Shown in pieces: positions 57,009 to 64,000 of a stretch of 64,000 nt of DNA; the stretch's first letter is position 1; each line of letters begins with the position of its first letter. A program made the translations under genes and the position numbers. The notes below the pieces were generated by a model. That model did not search any database, was not told where the DNA came from, and worked only from the letters and a program-made list of their open reading frames with translations. The stretch comes from Aquella oligotrophica (lineage in GTDB: Bacteria > Pseudomonadota > Gammaproteobacteria > Burkholderiales > UBA11063): positions 806,001 to 870,000 of the forward strand of contig NZ_CP024847.1 in the NCBI RefSeq assembly GCF_002892535.1, in the 5' to 3' direction.

Positions 57009-57016
57009 TAGTTTAG

Positions 57017-57409
57017 ATGGTTACAAAGAAAACTAATCCGCGCTCAGGGCGGATGGCGGATCAGATCCATAAGGATATTATGCAGATTTTACGAAGTCGG
57101 GTAAAAGATCCTCGTGTGTCTTGGGTTACTGTAAATGATGTTGAAGTTACTAATGATTACTCATTGGCAACAATTTACTATACGGTAATGGATAGCAATG
57201 AGGTTGATAATGCTGCTAAAGCTTTGGAAAAGGCGAAGGGATTTATTCGTTCAGAATTATCAAAAGGTTTGACAACTTATACCGTGCCGCAGCTTAAATT
57301 TGTGTATGATAAGTCGCTTGAACGTGGTTCAAGAATTTTAAGCCTGATTAGTCAAGTTAGTAGTGAGTTTACCGAAGACGATGAGCCGGAAGATCAGAAA
57401 CCAGATTGA
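57017..57409 (+). CDS. rbfA: Ribosome-binding factor A
   Basis: A 130-aa KH-like factor for late 30S maturation. Pattern RMADQIHKDIMQILRSRVKDPR and VTNDYSLATIYYTVM, then LKFVYDKSLERGSRI, is standard. The C-terminus is acidic. It overlaps truB by 29 bases. Confidence 0.95.
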   Translation: MVTKKTNPRSGRMADQIHKDIMQILRSRVKDPRVSWVTVNDVEVTNDYSLATIYYTVMDSNEVDNAAKALEKAKGFIRSELSKGLTTYTVPQLKFVYDKSLERGSRILSLISQVSSEFTEDDEPEDQKPD

Positions 57410-58292
57410 TGGTATTTTGTTGTTGGATAAACCATTAGGAATATCCAGCAATCAGGCAATCAATAAGGTTAAATATTTGCTTAATGCAACCAAAGTAGGT
57501 CATACTGGAACCCTAGATCCTATGGCAACAGGTTTATTACCAGTATGCCTTGGTGAGGCGACTAAGTTTGCTTCTTATCTGCTTGATGGTGATAAGGAAT
57601 ATTACGCTACAATGCAGTTGGGTGTAGTTACCAATACTGGTGATGCAGAAGGCAAAATTATTGCTAGAAATAGTGTCAATGTAAGTCTGGAGTTAATTCA
57701 GTTAGCATTAGGCAAATTTACTGGAGAGATTCATCAGATTCCACCGATGTATTCTGCGTTAAAGCATAATGGGCAACCGCTTTACGAATACGCGCGGGCA
57801 GGTATTACTATTGAACGCCAGTCAAGAAAAGTTAGCATTTATGAGTTGGAATTGATTAATTATGATTCAATTAAGCAACAGCTCGAGTTTCGTGCTTTAG
57901 TAAGTAAAGGAACATATATCCGTACCTTGGCTGAAGATATTGGTAATTTTCTTGGCTGTGGAGCTTCGCTTATCGCGCTTAGACGAACTCGGACTAATCA
58001 ATTTTCTATTAATACTGCGATTACTATTGAAAAAGTAGCTGAAGATATTAGCAATTTACCGTTGTTACCGATAGACTCAATTTTGCCAGATTTAAACTCG
58101 TACCAGATCAATGATGCGCAGTATATTAAAGTTGGGCATGGTAACGTTTGTGAGATTAATGAGCAATTAGATTTGGGCAAATATCGACTTTACTATCAAT
58201 CAAAATTTCTTGGGGTTGCAGATATTATAGAAGATAACGGACGCTTGCAATTAAAACCTAAACGAATGATACAACAGATGATTATAAATTAA
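57381..58292 (+). CDS. truB: tRNA pseudouridine(55) synthase
   Basis: A 303-aa enzyme making pseudouridine in the T-loop of tRNAs. The catalytic Asp46 lies in GHTGTLDPMATG; GILLLDKPLGISSN and SKGTYIRTLAEDIG are also typical. A PUA-like C-terminal part is short. The ATG at 57381 lies inside rbfA; a GTG at 57363 is less likely. It is the last gene of the operon. Confidence 0.95.
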   Translation: MSRKIRNQIDGILLLDKPLGISSNQAINKVKYLLNATKVGHTGTLDPMATGLLPVCLGEATKFASYLLDGDKEYYATMQLGVVTNTGDAEGKIIARNSVNVSLELIQLALGKFTGEIHQIPPMYSALKHNGQPLYEYARAGITIERQSRKVSIYELELINYDSIKQQLEFRALVSKGTYIRTLAEDIGNFLGCGASLIALRRTRTNQFSINTAITIEKVAEDISNLPLLPIDSILPDLNSYQINDAQYIKVGHGNVCEINEQLDLGKYRLYYQSKFLGVADIIEDNGRLQLKPKRMIQQMIIN

Positions 58293-58317
58293 AAAACAGG
58301 CATTTAGCCTGTTTTTT
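58291..58317. terminator. truB terminator, bidirectional
   Basis: Stem AAAAAACAGGC / GCCTGTTTTTT with loop ATTTA, overlapping the truB stop codon. T-runs on both strands let it end both truB and the convergent small gene. Confidence 0.94.
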
Positions 58318-58324
58318 AATTTGA

Positions 58325-58588
58325 TTAACGACAGCCGTTAACAACTGCAGTTGGATCATTTTTAGCAAAATCACATTTTACTTTTTTTCCAGTAGTAGTG
58401 TTTGTGAATTCTACTTCATACATTCCTTTGTGGTTTTTCTGATCTTTAATCAGACAATTATCCTGTACTTCTTTTAGAGTTGTAGTATTAGTAATACTCA
58501 TGTTTTTACATTTCAAAGTGCTCATATCTAGAGAAGATGCAAAAGACAATGCAGGTAAAGCCATAAGAATGATTAGTAATTTACGCAT
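58325..58588 (-). CDS. Small periplasmic protein of unknown function
   Basis: An 87-aa exported protein with a signal peptide ending near SFA (17). The mature 70 residues have four Cys (LKCKN, DNCLIKD, VKCDF, NGCR), likely forming two disulfides, and a beta-rich pattern YEVEFTNTTTGKKVKC. The family is not recognised. SD AAAGGA lies upstream of the ATG. It is monocistronic. Confidence 0.7.
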   Translation of the reverse strand: MRKLLIILMALPALSFASSLDMSTLKCKNMSITNTTTLKEVQDNCLIKDQKNHKGMYEVEFTNTTTGKKVKCDFAKNDPTAVVNGCR

Positions 58589-58687
58589 GTTAGATCCTTT
58601 TAAAAAAACATAGCAAATTATTTTAACACAACCATAAAATAATCCGTAAATATTAACGTATTATTGAGTAATAGATAATACCATCCA

Positions 58688-58797
58688 TTTTGGACGGTAG
58701 CATAATCATTCTATTCGATGCTAGAATCATGCGTTATGCTTCATGCATAATTTGCTTTGCCTCTATAAAATAAGCCAGAATCTCTGGCTTATTTTAT
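58688..58797 (+). ncRNA. Candidate small RNA ending in a strong terminator
   Basis: A 402-base gap holds a 13-bp perfect stem AAAATAAGCCAGA (58767-58779) / TCTGGCTTATTTT (58783-58795) with T-rich ends on both strands, far from any gene stop (179 bases past the nearest). Upstream are a weak promoter-like TTAACG / TAATAC pair (58653, 58676), the hairpin TACCATCC / GGACGGTA, and repeated ATGC strings. This suggests a roughly 110-nt unannotated transcript. Orientation is uncertain. Confidence 0.25.
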
Positions 58798-58926
58798 TCC
58801 ATTTCTCTAAATTTTATCTCTTCTATTTTTACCATAAATCAGCTTGTTGCTAGCTAATGCGCTAAATCATTTATAGCTGACTCTTCAATTAGTTTGGCTA
58901 TTTTGTATGGAGTTCTATTAATGTTA

Positions 58927-58956
58927 TTGACATTTGTCACGGTTCTCTGATAAAAT
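58927..58956 (+). promoter_or_regulatory. tetR promoter with palindromic operator
   Basis: -35 TTGACA (58927-58932), 18-bp spacer, extended -10 TGATAAAAT (TAAAAT 58951-58956). The palindrome TGACA-TT-TGTCA (58928-58939) overlaps the -35 and could be the operator bound by the TetR-family product for self-repression. Confidence 0.65.
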
Positions 58957-58990
58957 ATTGAACTATACGGTTTAGTTTAGTTGGTGTAAG

Positions 58991-59616
58991 ATGGCAAAAA
59001 AGCAAAAAATTTTGGAATCAGCAACCAAACTCTTTATGCAAGAAGGGTATGGTAGGGTAAGTATGGATCAAGTGACTAGAGAGTCTCTGGTATCTAAGGC
59101 AACGGTTTATGCTCATTTTAAAAATAAAAATGAGTTATTTGTGGCAAGCCTTACTTATTATCAGGAATTACATCAGATAAAAGCACCGATATTTAAGTCT
59201 AAAGCAGCAAAGAATTTGGATGACTTATATTTTAGTGTGCGAGATTATAGCCAGCAGGCATATGACTATTATAATACTGATGCAATTGTGAATCTGTATC
59301 GGATATTGATTGCGGAGATAAATGAATTTCCTGAGCTCTTTGAGATGTTTTTTGGTAATCATACCGGAATAACTAAGACATTGTCCGATTTCTTGGGGCT
59401 TTTGCCAGAGAAAATAATTATAACGAAGATAATTGTTATATTTTGGCTTGTCAGATATTGGATCTGGTTCGTGGTGCAACCATTTGGACTAAGCTCGTAA
59501 AGAATCCAGATAAACTAAAACTTTTTGAAGATCAAAATATAATACCGGAAAGTATTGTAAAAAGTATTCAAGGGCTAATCAAATTACATTTATTAACAAC
59601 TCATGAAGGAAAATAA
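58991..59616 (+). pseudogene. TetR-family regulator gene with a single-base frameshift
   Basis: The first 140 codons encode an intact TetR HTH (SMDQVTRESLVSKATVYAHFKNKNELF) and the start of the ligand domain. After GLLPEK the frame drifts into a hydrophobic tail and stops at 59500. Adding one A to the run at 59411-59414 restores a frame reading NNYNEDNCYILACQILDLVR and on to LLTTHEGK, stopping at 59616. The repaired protein is 208 aa, exactly TetR size, and ends 1 base before the next gene's ATG. It is either a recent inactivation or a sequencing error. The N-terminal HTH would still be made. Confidence 0.8.
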
Positions 59617-59617
59617 T

Positions 59618-60190
59618 ATGAAAAAAGCACTAATTTTAATCGATTATATTAATGAAATCTGTCATAAAGATGGTGCATTTGGTAATTATCCAATGCTTGC
59701 CGCTAATGATGCATTTAATAAATTAAATAAACTCCTTGAGCATGCGCGTAAGTCTGACTGGCTAGTAGTCTGGATTATCGTTGGCTTTAGCAAAAACTAC
59801 CTAGAAGCAAATGCCAAATCGCCGATTTTCTCCAAAGCAGTCGAGTATAAAAAGCTTCAGCTAGGGACTTGGGGAACCGAGATTATAGCGGATCTCAATT
59901 ATGATCTAGCTGAGCCAATTATTTGTAAAAATGTAGTAAATCCATTTTATGGTACTAATCTTGATCATGTCTTACGGATTAATAGTGTCGAAGAAATATA
60001 CTTGACTGGAGTTTCTACCGAGGTAGCAATTCAATCAGCAACTCGTGATGCTCATGATAGAGGCTATGTTGTAAATGTGATCGGTGATTGTTGTGCTAGT
60101 AGTCATCCGCATCGGCATGAAGCTTCTCTTGAAATGCTAACGTATATGGCAAATGTTATTGATAGTGAGTCAGTAATAAAAAATGGCTAG
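59618..60190 (+). CDS. Isochorismatase-fold hydrolase lacking the usual Cys
   Basis: A 190-aa cytoplasmic protein of the cysteine hydrolase/isochorismatase family. The Asp (LILIDYINEI) and Lys (IICKNVVNPF) of the triad are present, but the nucleophile position in YLTGVSTEVAIQSATRDA has Ala where family amidases carry VCV. True isochorismatases also lack this Cys, so it may be isochorismatase-like or non-hydrolytic. AAGGA lies 7 bases before the ATG. It sits between the tetR gene and an FUSC-like exporter gene, with 8-base overlap at its end. Confidence 0.8.
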   Translation: MKKALILIDYINEICHKDGAFGNYPMLAANDAFNKLNKLLEHARKSDWLVVWIIVGFSKNYLEANAKSPIFSKAVEYKKLQLGTWGTEIIADLNYDLAEPIICKNVVNPFYGTNLDHVLRINSVEEIYLTGVSTEVAIQSATRDAHDRGYVVNVIGDCCASSHPHRHEASLEMLTYMANVIDSESVIKNG

Positions 60191-61163
60191 TAGCGTATTT
60201 AATTTTGGCTGGAAGATAAATTACCGCTGGTTTTTGATGATGCTAACGGCGGTAATTCCCGGTATTATTGTAAGCATTCTTACTGGTCAACTAATGTGGC
60301 TAACCGCTTCATTTCTTGCTGTATGTGGAGTTATCCCATATACGGCAAGTCATAATAGTCCAAAATTTGTTCTCTTAAACTCATTGCTCGTGTGTCTAGT
60401 TGCTTATTTCTTACATCTTATCTTACTAAGTGCTTGGGAATGGTTTTTATTTGCTACGTTAATTCTTGCATTAATTGCAGGGATTATTGATAATATGGAT
60501 AGTGAATTACGAGTACTTTCGAGCTGGGTTATCATTGGCTGTGTTTATGGTGCTGTTAAGCTAGGGGAATATCCACTAAGTTTTTATCAACTTCTTGAAA
60601 TTATGTTCCTAGCTACGGCTAGCGCTGGCTTGGTACTACTTTTGCCATTAAAGCATCCAGTAACTAAAATTAATTTACAGTTTATCCCACCCAACAATCC
60701 AAATTTTATCTTTAATTTCAAGTATGTGATCCCAACATTATTAGCAGTTCTTGCTTGGCAAATATTTCATTTGCATGAGCCAGAGTGGGTGATTTGGTCA
60801 GCATTAAGTGTTACATATCCAGAGTTTGAAAGTGCGTTATTGAAATTTAGACAGCGCGCGATTGCTGGGCTAATCGGAGTTAGCTGTGGGCTGATAGTCG
60901 GTAGTTTATTGCCAATTTCTCTTTGGATAACCTATAGCTGCTTTATACTGGTTTGTCTTAGTCTGAAAATGTTTAAAGATTATTTCCCGGGATATTTATT
61001 ACGCTCCTTTTGTGCGGTTGTCTATGCTGCCAACCATTCGTTTGAGGTAGCACTTTATCGGATTGGCGATGTGATAATTGGAGGGTTAATTGGCATCATT
61101 TCAGCATATCTTTTGATTAAATTCTGGCTTAAAATAAGAAAGGATAAAGACACAGTTATCTAA
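60183..61163 (+). CDS. FUSC-like inner-membrane protein
   Basis: A 326-aa polytopic protein with about ten hydrophobic segments arranged as two similar halves separated by a soluble piece near 160-180. The second half has the FUSC-like element WVIWSALSVTYPE then FRQRAIAGLIGVSCGLIVG, as in aromatic-acid efflux proteins of the AaeB/YccS group, but lacks their large cytoplasmic domain. Its start overlaps the isochorismatase-fold gene (ATGGCTAG). With the TetR upstream, a small-molecule resistance module is likely. Confidence 0.7.
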   Translation: MASSVFNFGWKINYRWFLMMLTAVIPGIIVSILTGQLMWLTASFLAVCGVIPYTASHNSPKFVLLNSLLVCLVAYFLHLILLSAWEWFLFATLILALIAGIIDNMDSELRVLSSWVIIGCVYGAVKLGEYPLSFYQLLEIMFLATASAGLVLLLPLKHPVTKINLQFIPPNNPNFIFNFKYVIPTLLAVLAWQIFHLHEPEWVIWSALSVTYPEFESALLKFRQRAIAGLIGVSCGLIVGSLLPISLWITYSCFILVCLSLKMFKDYFPGYLLRSFCAVVYAANHSFEVALYRIGDVIIGGLIGIISAYLLIKFWLKIRKDKDTVI

Positions 61164-61179
61164 TGATTAATTCCTTTCA

Positions 61180-61286
61180 TATACTCAAACCGTTTGAAGC
61201 TCCTAGAGTGTTGTCTCGCTCCTTGCCTACTACCCTTAGGCGTTGTCACCCACGCCTACCATGAATCTTCAATCTGATTTAGTATA
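61180..61286. repeat. Dispersed inverted-repeat element, copy 4
   Basis: Left end TATACTCAAAC (61180-61190), right end CTGATTTAGTATA (to about 61286), about 107 bp. The right 39 bases match 1899-1937 closely. It fills the gap between the FUSC-like gene and leuA and has no coding potential. Confidence 0.6.
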
Positions 61287-61336
61287 TAAAGCGGATAAAA
61301 TATAAATAATCTTATCAGCTTAGCTTCTTCATGATT

Positions 61337-62992
61337 TTATAATATCTTTGTAACTAATCCAAGCCTTTCGGTCGCATTTATCAGCGCCATTATTGAGGCG
61401 GTTACAATATCTTGATGTTTGGCTACGCCAAATTTACTTGTACCGTGACTGCCACTTCTACATTCAATCATGGTAATTGCTTCGGCACTAGTTCCGCTGC
61501 TAATGGACTTCTCTTCGTAGCTAATAATCTCAAGATAATTGCCTAGAGCTGCTACCGCTGCTTCCATAGTGCCGTTCCCTGTGCCGGATACTAAAATTTC
61601 TTTGCCATTAACTTCTAGTTTAATACCAATTGCACCAGTATCAGTAAATGAGTGGCTTATATACTTTAGTGATTTTTCAGGCTTGTCCAAATAGGTCTGA
61701 TTAAATAATCTCCATATTTCGTCCGGGCTTATTTCCATTTCGCTAGTATCAGCATGATTTTGTACTATGCTACTGAATTCAATTTGCATTCGGCGTGGCA
61801 TTGTAATTCCATAGTTATTTTCCATGATATACGAAATGCCACCTTTCCCTGACTGGCTATTAACTCGAATAATACTTTCATAAGTTCTACCCAAGTCAGC
61901 TGGGTCAATTGGTAGATAAGGGACAGTCCATAATTCTTGAGCTTGTTGATAAGTGAAACCTTTTTTGATTGCATCTTGATGTGAACCAGAAAAAGCAGTA
62001 AATACCAAGTCTCCAACATATGGATGTCGTGGGTGTATTGGTAATTGGGTACATTCTTCGACGATTTTGGCAATCTTGTTTATATTTGAAAAATCAAGTT
62101 CTGGATTGATTCCATGAGTATAAAGGTTTAGAGCAATTGTTGCAAGATCAAGATTCCCACATCTCTCGCCATTACCAAATAAGCAGCCTTCAATCCGCTC
62201 TGCTCCAGCAAGTAGTGCTAATTCTGCGGTTGCAATTCCAGTGCCGCGATCATTGTGTGGATGCACCGATAGAATCACATTGTGGCGGCAATCAAGATTA
62301 TTACTCATCCATTCAATTTTGTCAGCAAATACATTCGGGGTTGTATTTTCAACCGTAGAAGGTAGATTGATAATTATTGGGCGTGTATCTGAGGTTTCCC
62401 ATGCTCTTATTGCCGTATTGCATGCATCTAAGGCAAATTCTGGCTCGGTTGAAGAAAATGTTTCTGGTGAGTATTGAAAGATCCACTTGGTACTAGGAAT
62501 ATTGTCAGTTAATGATTTAAAGTACTTAACATGAGTATCAATTAATTCTAAAACTTCCGTTTTTGTCATTCCAAAAACGATTTCACGCCATGGTTTTGCC
62601 GTTGCATTATAAATATGAACAATTACTTGTTTACAGCCTTTTACCGCTTCGACAGTTTTTTGAATCAAATCTTTTCTAGCCTGGGTCATCACCATAATAG
62701 TTACCTCATCAGGTATCCGATTTTCTTCAATTAGTTTTCTAACAAACTTGAAATCAATCTCAGAAGCAGCAGGGAAGCCAACTTCTATTTCTTTAAATCC
62801 AACTCGGATTAACTCATTATAAAATTTAAGTTTAGTGTCAATACTCATAGGATTAAATAAGGACTGATTACCATCACGTAAATCGGTTGATAGCCAGCTT
62901 GGGGCTTTTTCTATGGTTTTATTTACCCATGTTCTTTTTGGAAAATAAAATTGTTCAGCGGGTTGATATTTTGTAGCCGGATTTTTTAGCAT
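61337..62992 (-). CDS. leuA: 2-isopropylmalate synthase
   Basis: A 551-aa enzyme making 2-isopropylmalate from acetyl-CoA and 2-ketoisovalerate, first step of leucine synthesis. It is the long type-2 form: start KNPATKYQPAEQFYFPKRTW, catalytic SWLSTDLRDGNQSL, SVHPHNDRGTGIA metal-site His, then a C-terminal allosteric leucine-binding domain (GIKLEVNGKEILVSGTGNG). I chose the ATG at 62992 because AAGGA lies 7 bases upstream; one 24 bases earlier has no SD. Divergent from an Lrp-family regulator that may control it. Confidence 0.95.
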   Translation of the reverse strand: MLKNPATKYQPAEQFYFPKRTWVNKTIEKAPSWLSTDLRDGNQSLFNPMSIDTKLKFYNELIRVGFKEIEVGFPAASEIDFKFVRKLIEENRIPDEVTIMVMTQARKDLIQKTVEAVKGCKQVIVHIYNATAKPWREIVFGMTKTEVLELIDTHVKYFKSLTDNIPSTKWIFQYSPETFSSTEPEFALDACNTAIRAWETSDTRPIIINLPSTVENTTPNVFADKIEWMSNNLDCRHNVILSVHPHNDRGTGIATAELALLAGAERIEGCLFGNGERCGNLDLATIALNLYTHGINPELDFSNINKIAKIVEECTQLPIHPRHPYVGDLVFTAFSGSHQDAIKKGFTYQQAQELWTVPYLPIDPADLGRTYESIIRVNSQSGKGGISYIMENNYGITMPRRMQIEFSSIVQNHADTSEMEISPDEIWRLFNQTYLDKPEKSLKYISHSFTDTGAIGIKLEVNGKEILVSGTGNGTMEAAVAALGNYLEIISYEEKSISSGTSAEAITMIECRSGSHGTSKFGVAKHQDIVTASIMALINATERLGLVTKIL

Positions 62993-63121
62993 CTTGATTT
63001 CCTTTTTATCATTCATAACAATATTATATTAATTAGCCTTATTAATTTTATTGCATAAATTCTTTATTTTTGTATATATATGATATATAATTTTGTATGT
63101 TAGTAAAATTATGAAAGATTA

Positions 63122-63592
63122 TTGCAGGTGATCCTTGATTCATATGATAAAGCAATTTTGAGGGCTATTCAGGAAGATGGCAAAATAACTAATCAGGATC
63201 TCGCTGATCTAGTCGGATTATCACCGTCTGCCTGTTTACGGCGGGTAAAGGTTCTTGAAGATAGTGGGATAGTCAGTAGTTACAAGGGAATACTAAATTC
63301 TAACAAGTTGGGGCTTAGCTTAATGGCAATTGTATCCATTTCAATGGATAAACATACTACCGAGCGATTTGATTTCTTTGAAAAGCAGATTGCGATAATT
63401 CCGGAGGTAATTGAGTGTTTGCTAATTACCGGGCAGTCAGCCGATTATATGCTAAAAATACTGGTAACTGATTTGGAACATTATCACCAAATCTTACTTG
63501 GCAAAATTACCAAAATTCCCGGAGTAAGCGGTGTTCATTCGAGTTTTGTGCTCAATAGAATTATAGAGAACCGTCCGATTCCGATTTATTAG
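63122..63592 (+). CDS. Lrp/AsnC-family regulator
   Basis: A 156-aa regulator with an N-terminal HTH (LDSYDKAILRAIQEDGKITN, then LADLVGLSPSACLRRVKVLE) and a C-terminal RAM ligand domain (VIECLLITGQSADYMLKILV). It resembles global Lrp more than the minor AsnC types. The start is uncertain: TTG at 63122 or GTG at 63128; neither has a strong SD. It is divergent from leuA across 129 bases of very AT-rich DNA with alternating TATATA runs, so leucine-responsive control of leuA is a fair inference. Confidence 0.88.
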   Translation: MQVILDSYDKAILRAIQEDGKITNQDLADLVGLSPSACLRRVKVLEDSGIVSSYKGILNSNKLGLSLMAIVSISMDKHTTERFDFFEKQIAIIPEVIECLLITGQSADYMLKILVTDLEHYHQILLGKITKIPGVSGVHSSFVLNRIIENRPIPIY

Positions 63593-63602
63593 TTTAAGCG
63601 AA

Positions 63603-64000
63603 TTAAGCATTATAAAATATGAATTTCTTGGTTTTATAAGCTACTTGCATATGTTGCGCCCACCTAGGTTGAACGATGGACTTATCATAGTAATAGATCA
63701 TATTATCTGGGGTTTTAAATTGATTACTCTGATCTTGTGATTTATTTATATTTTCAAAAGCCCGAACTAATTGTGTGCTATCATCAATTTTATAATATGC
63801 AAGCATATCATTATAGCTATTAAATTGCAGCTTCTTCTGGGTTGAATTAGTCCAGCTAAATTGATTTTTAGCAAAAATAATATCACAAGCAGTCTTATGG
63901 CTATCATGCATCCGGTTTATAACTACCCGATTTACTAACTGACATTCTTTATCTGATGCACTACGGCATTCTTTGTATAGATTAATTGCCATACATAAAC
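63603..64000 (-). CDS. SleB-like cell wall hydrolase (5' end outside window)
   Basis: At least 132 codons of a protein of the SleB/Hydrolase_2 family that cleaves peptidoglycan. The family pattern is seen as CQLVNRVVINRMHDS, ACDIIFAKNQFSW, and the C-terminal IVQPRWAQHMQ ... FIFYNA. The likely catalytic Glu lies in LYKECRS. An internal ATG occurs at 63992, but the frame stays open to the window edge and a signal peptide is expected beyond it, so the gene is called partial. It converges on the Lrp gene. Confidence 0.7.
   Translation of the reverse strand, partial: LCMAINLYKECRSASDKECQLVNRVVINRMHDSHKTACDIIFAKNQFSWTNSTQKKLQFNSYNDMLAYYKIDDSTQLVRAFENINKSQDQSNQFKTPDNMIYYYDKSIVQPRWAQHMQVAYKTKKFIFYNA

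Noticed and set aside
63060-63115. TATATA-rich run that could look like a repeat or origin
   Set aside because: Short low-complexity promoter DNA between leuA and the Lrp gene; no DnaA boxes were seen.

Overview
The window is AT-rich bacterial chromosome with short intergenic gaps, standard code and Shine-Dalgarno starts. The rRNA sequences, the hpt / AmpE-like / DUF4124 / accA / tilS run, the L25-pth pair and the DUF177-rpmF-plsX-fab cluster fit a low-GC betaproteobacterium, perhaps near the Neisseriales. This placement is an inference from gene order and rRNA flavour; no database search was possible. No phage, IS element, tRNA gene or CRISPR array was seen.

Layout. 1-1830: the 3' half of 23S rRNA, 5S rRNA and the rrn terminator. 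2246-7424: a copper and thiol block with a CsoR-type copper sensor behind its own operator-promoter, a multicopper oxidase, fused glutathione synthesis enzyme GshF and a beta-propeller lipoprotein. 7685-12910: a DUF1554 lipoprotein, ribosomal protein L25, Pth, free-Met sulfoxide reductase and an MFS exporter. 13079-24384: an accessory stretch of exported proteins: a DUF3313 lipoprotein, ankyrin protein, acetyltransferase, Cys-paired beta-propeller, D-threonine-aldolase-like enzyme, three large lipoproteins including a GH19 chitinase, and a class D beta-lactamase. 24397-27460: NYN-domain protein, dihydroorotase and esterase, closely spaced after the beta-lactamase. 27663-34827 (minus strand): a phosphatase lipoprotein, dcd, a small lipoprotein, tilS, accA, DUF4124, an AmpE/CobD-like protein and hpt. 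35134-42907: gpmI, envC, L,D-transpeptidase, fumC, chrA, acetyltransferase and trhO. 43186-47772: DUF177, rpmF (59 codons), plsX, fabH, fabD, fabG. 47857-52300: two regulators, a secreted orphan and a lipoprotein. 52513-58292: rimP-nusA-infB-rbfA-truB. 58325-64000: a small periplasmic protein, a frameshifted tetR with an isochorismatase-fold protein and an FUSC-like membrane protein, leuA divergent from an Lrp regulator, and a SleB-like hydrolase cut by the window edge.

The most notable observations are: (i) a 130-bp region, about 92 percent identical and carrying a TATAAT, duplicated upstream of the chitinase and a lysozyme-like lipoprotein, suggesting a shared regulon; (ii) an outer-surface lipoprotein with Ig-like domains and a CX5R phosphatase loop; (iii) a CsoR operator lying inside the -35/-10 spacer; (iv) a strong terminator between the rimP-nusA promoter and the rimP start, suggesting attenuation; (v) a family of roughly 105-115 bp elements with terminal inverted repeats TATACTCAA; (vi) two single-base frameshifts (tetR and a signal-peptide gene relic). 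Nine predicted lipoproteins in 64 kb point to a heavily decorated cell surface.
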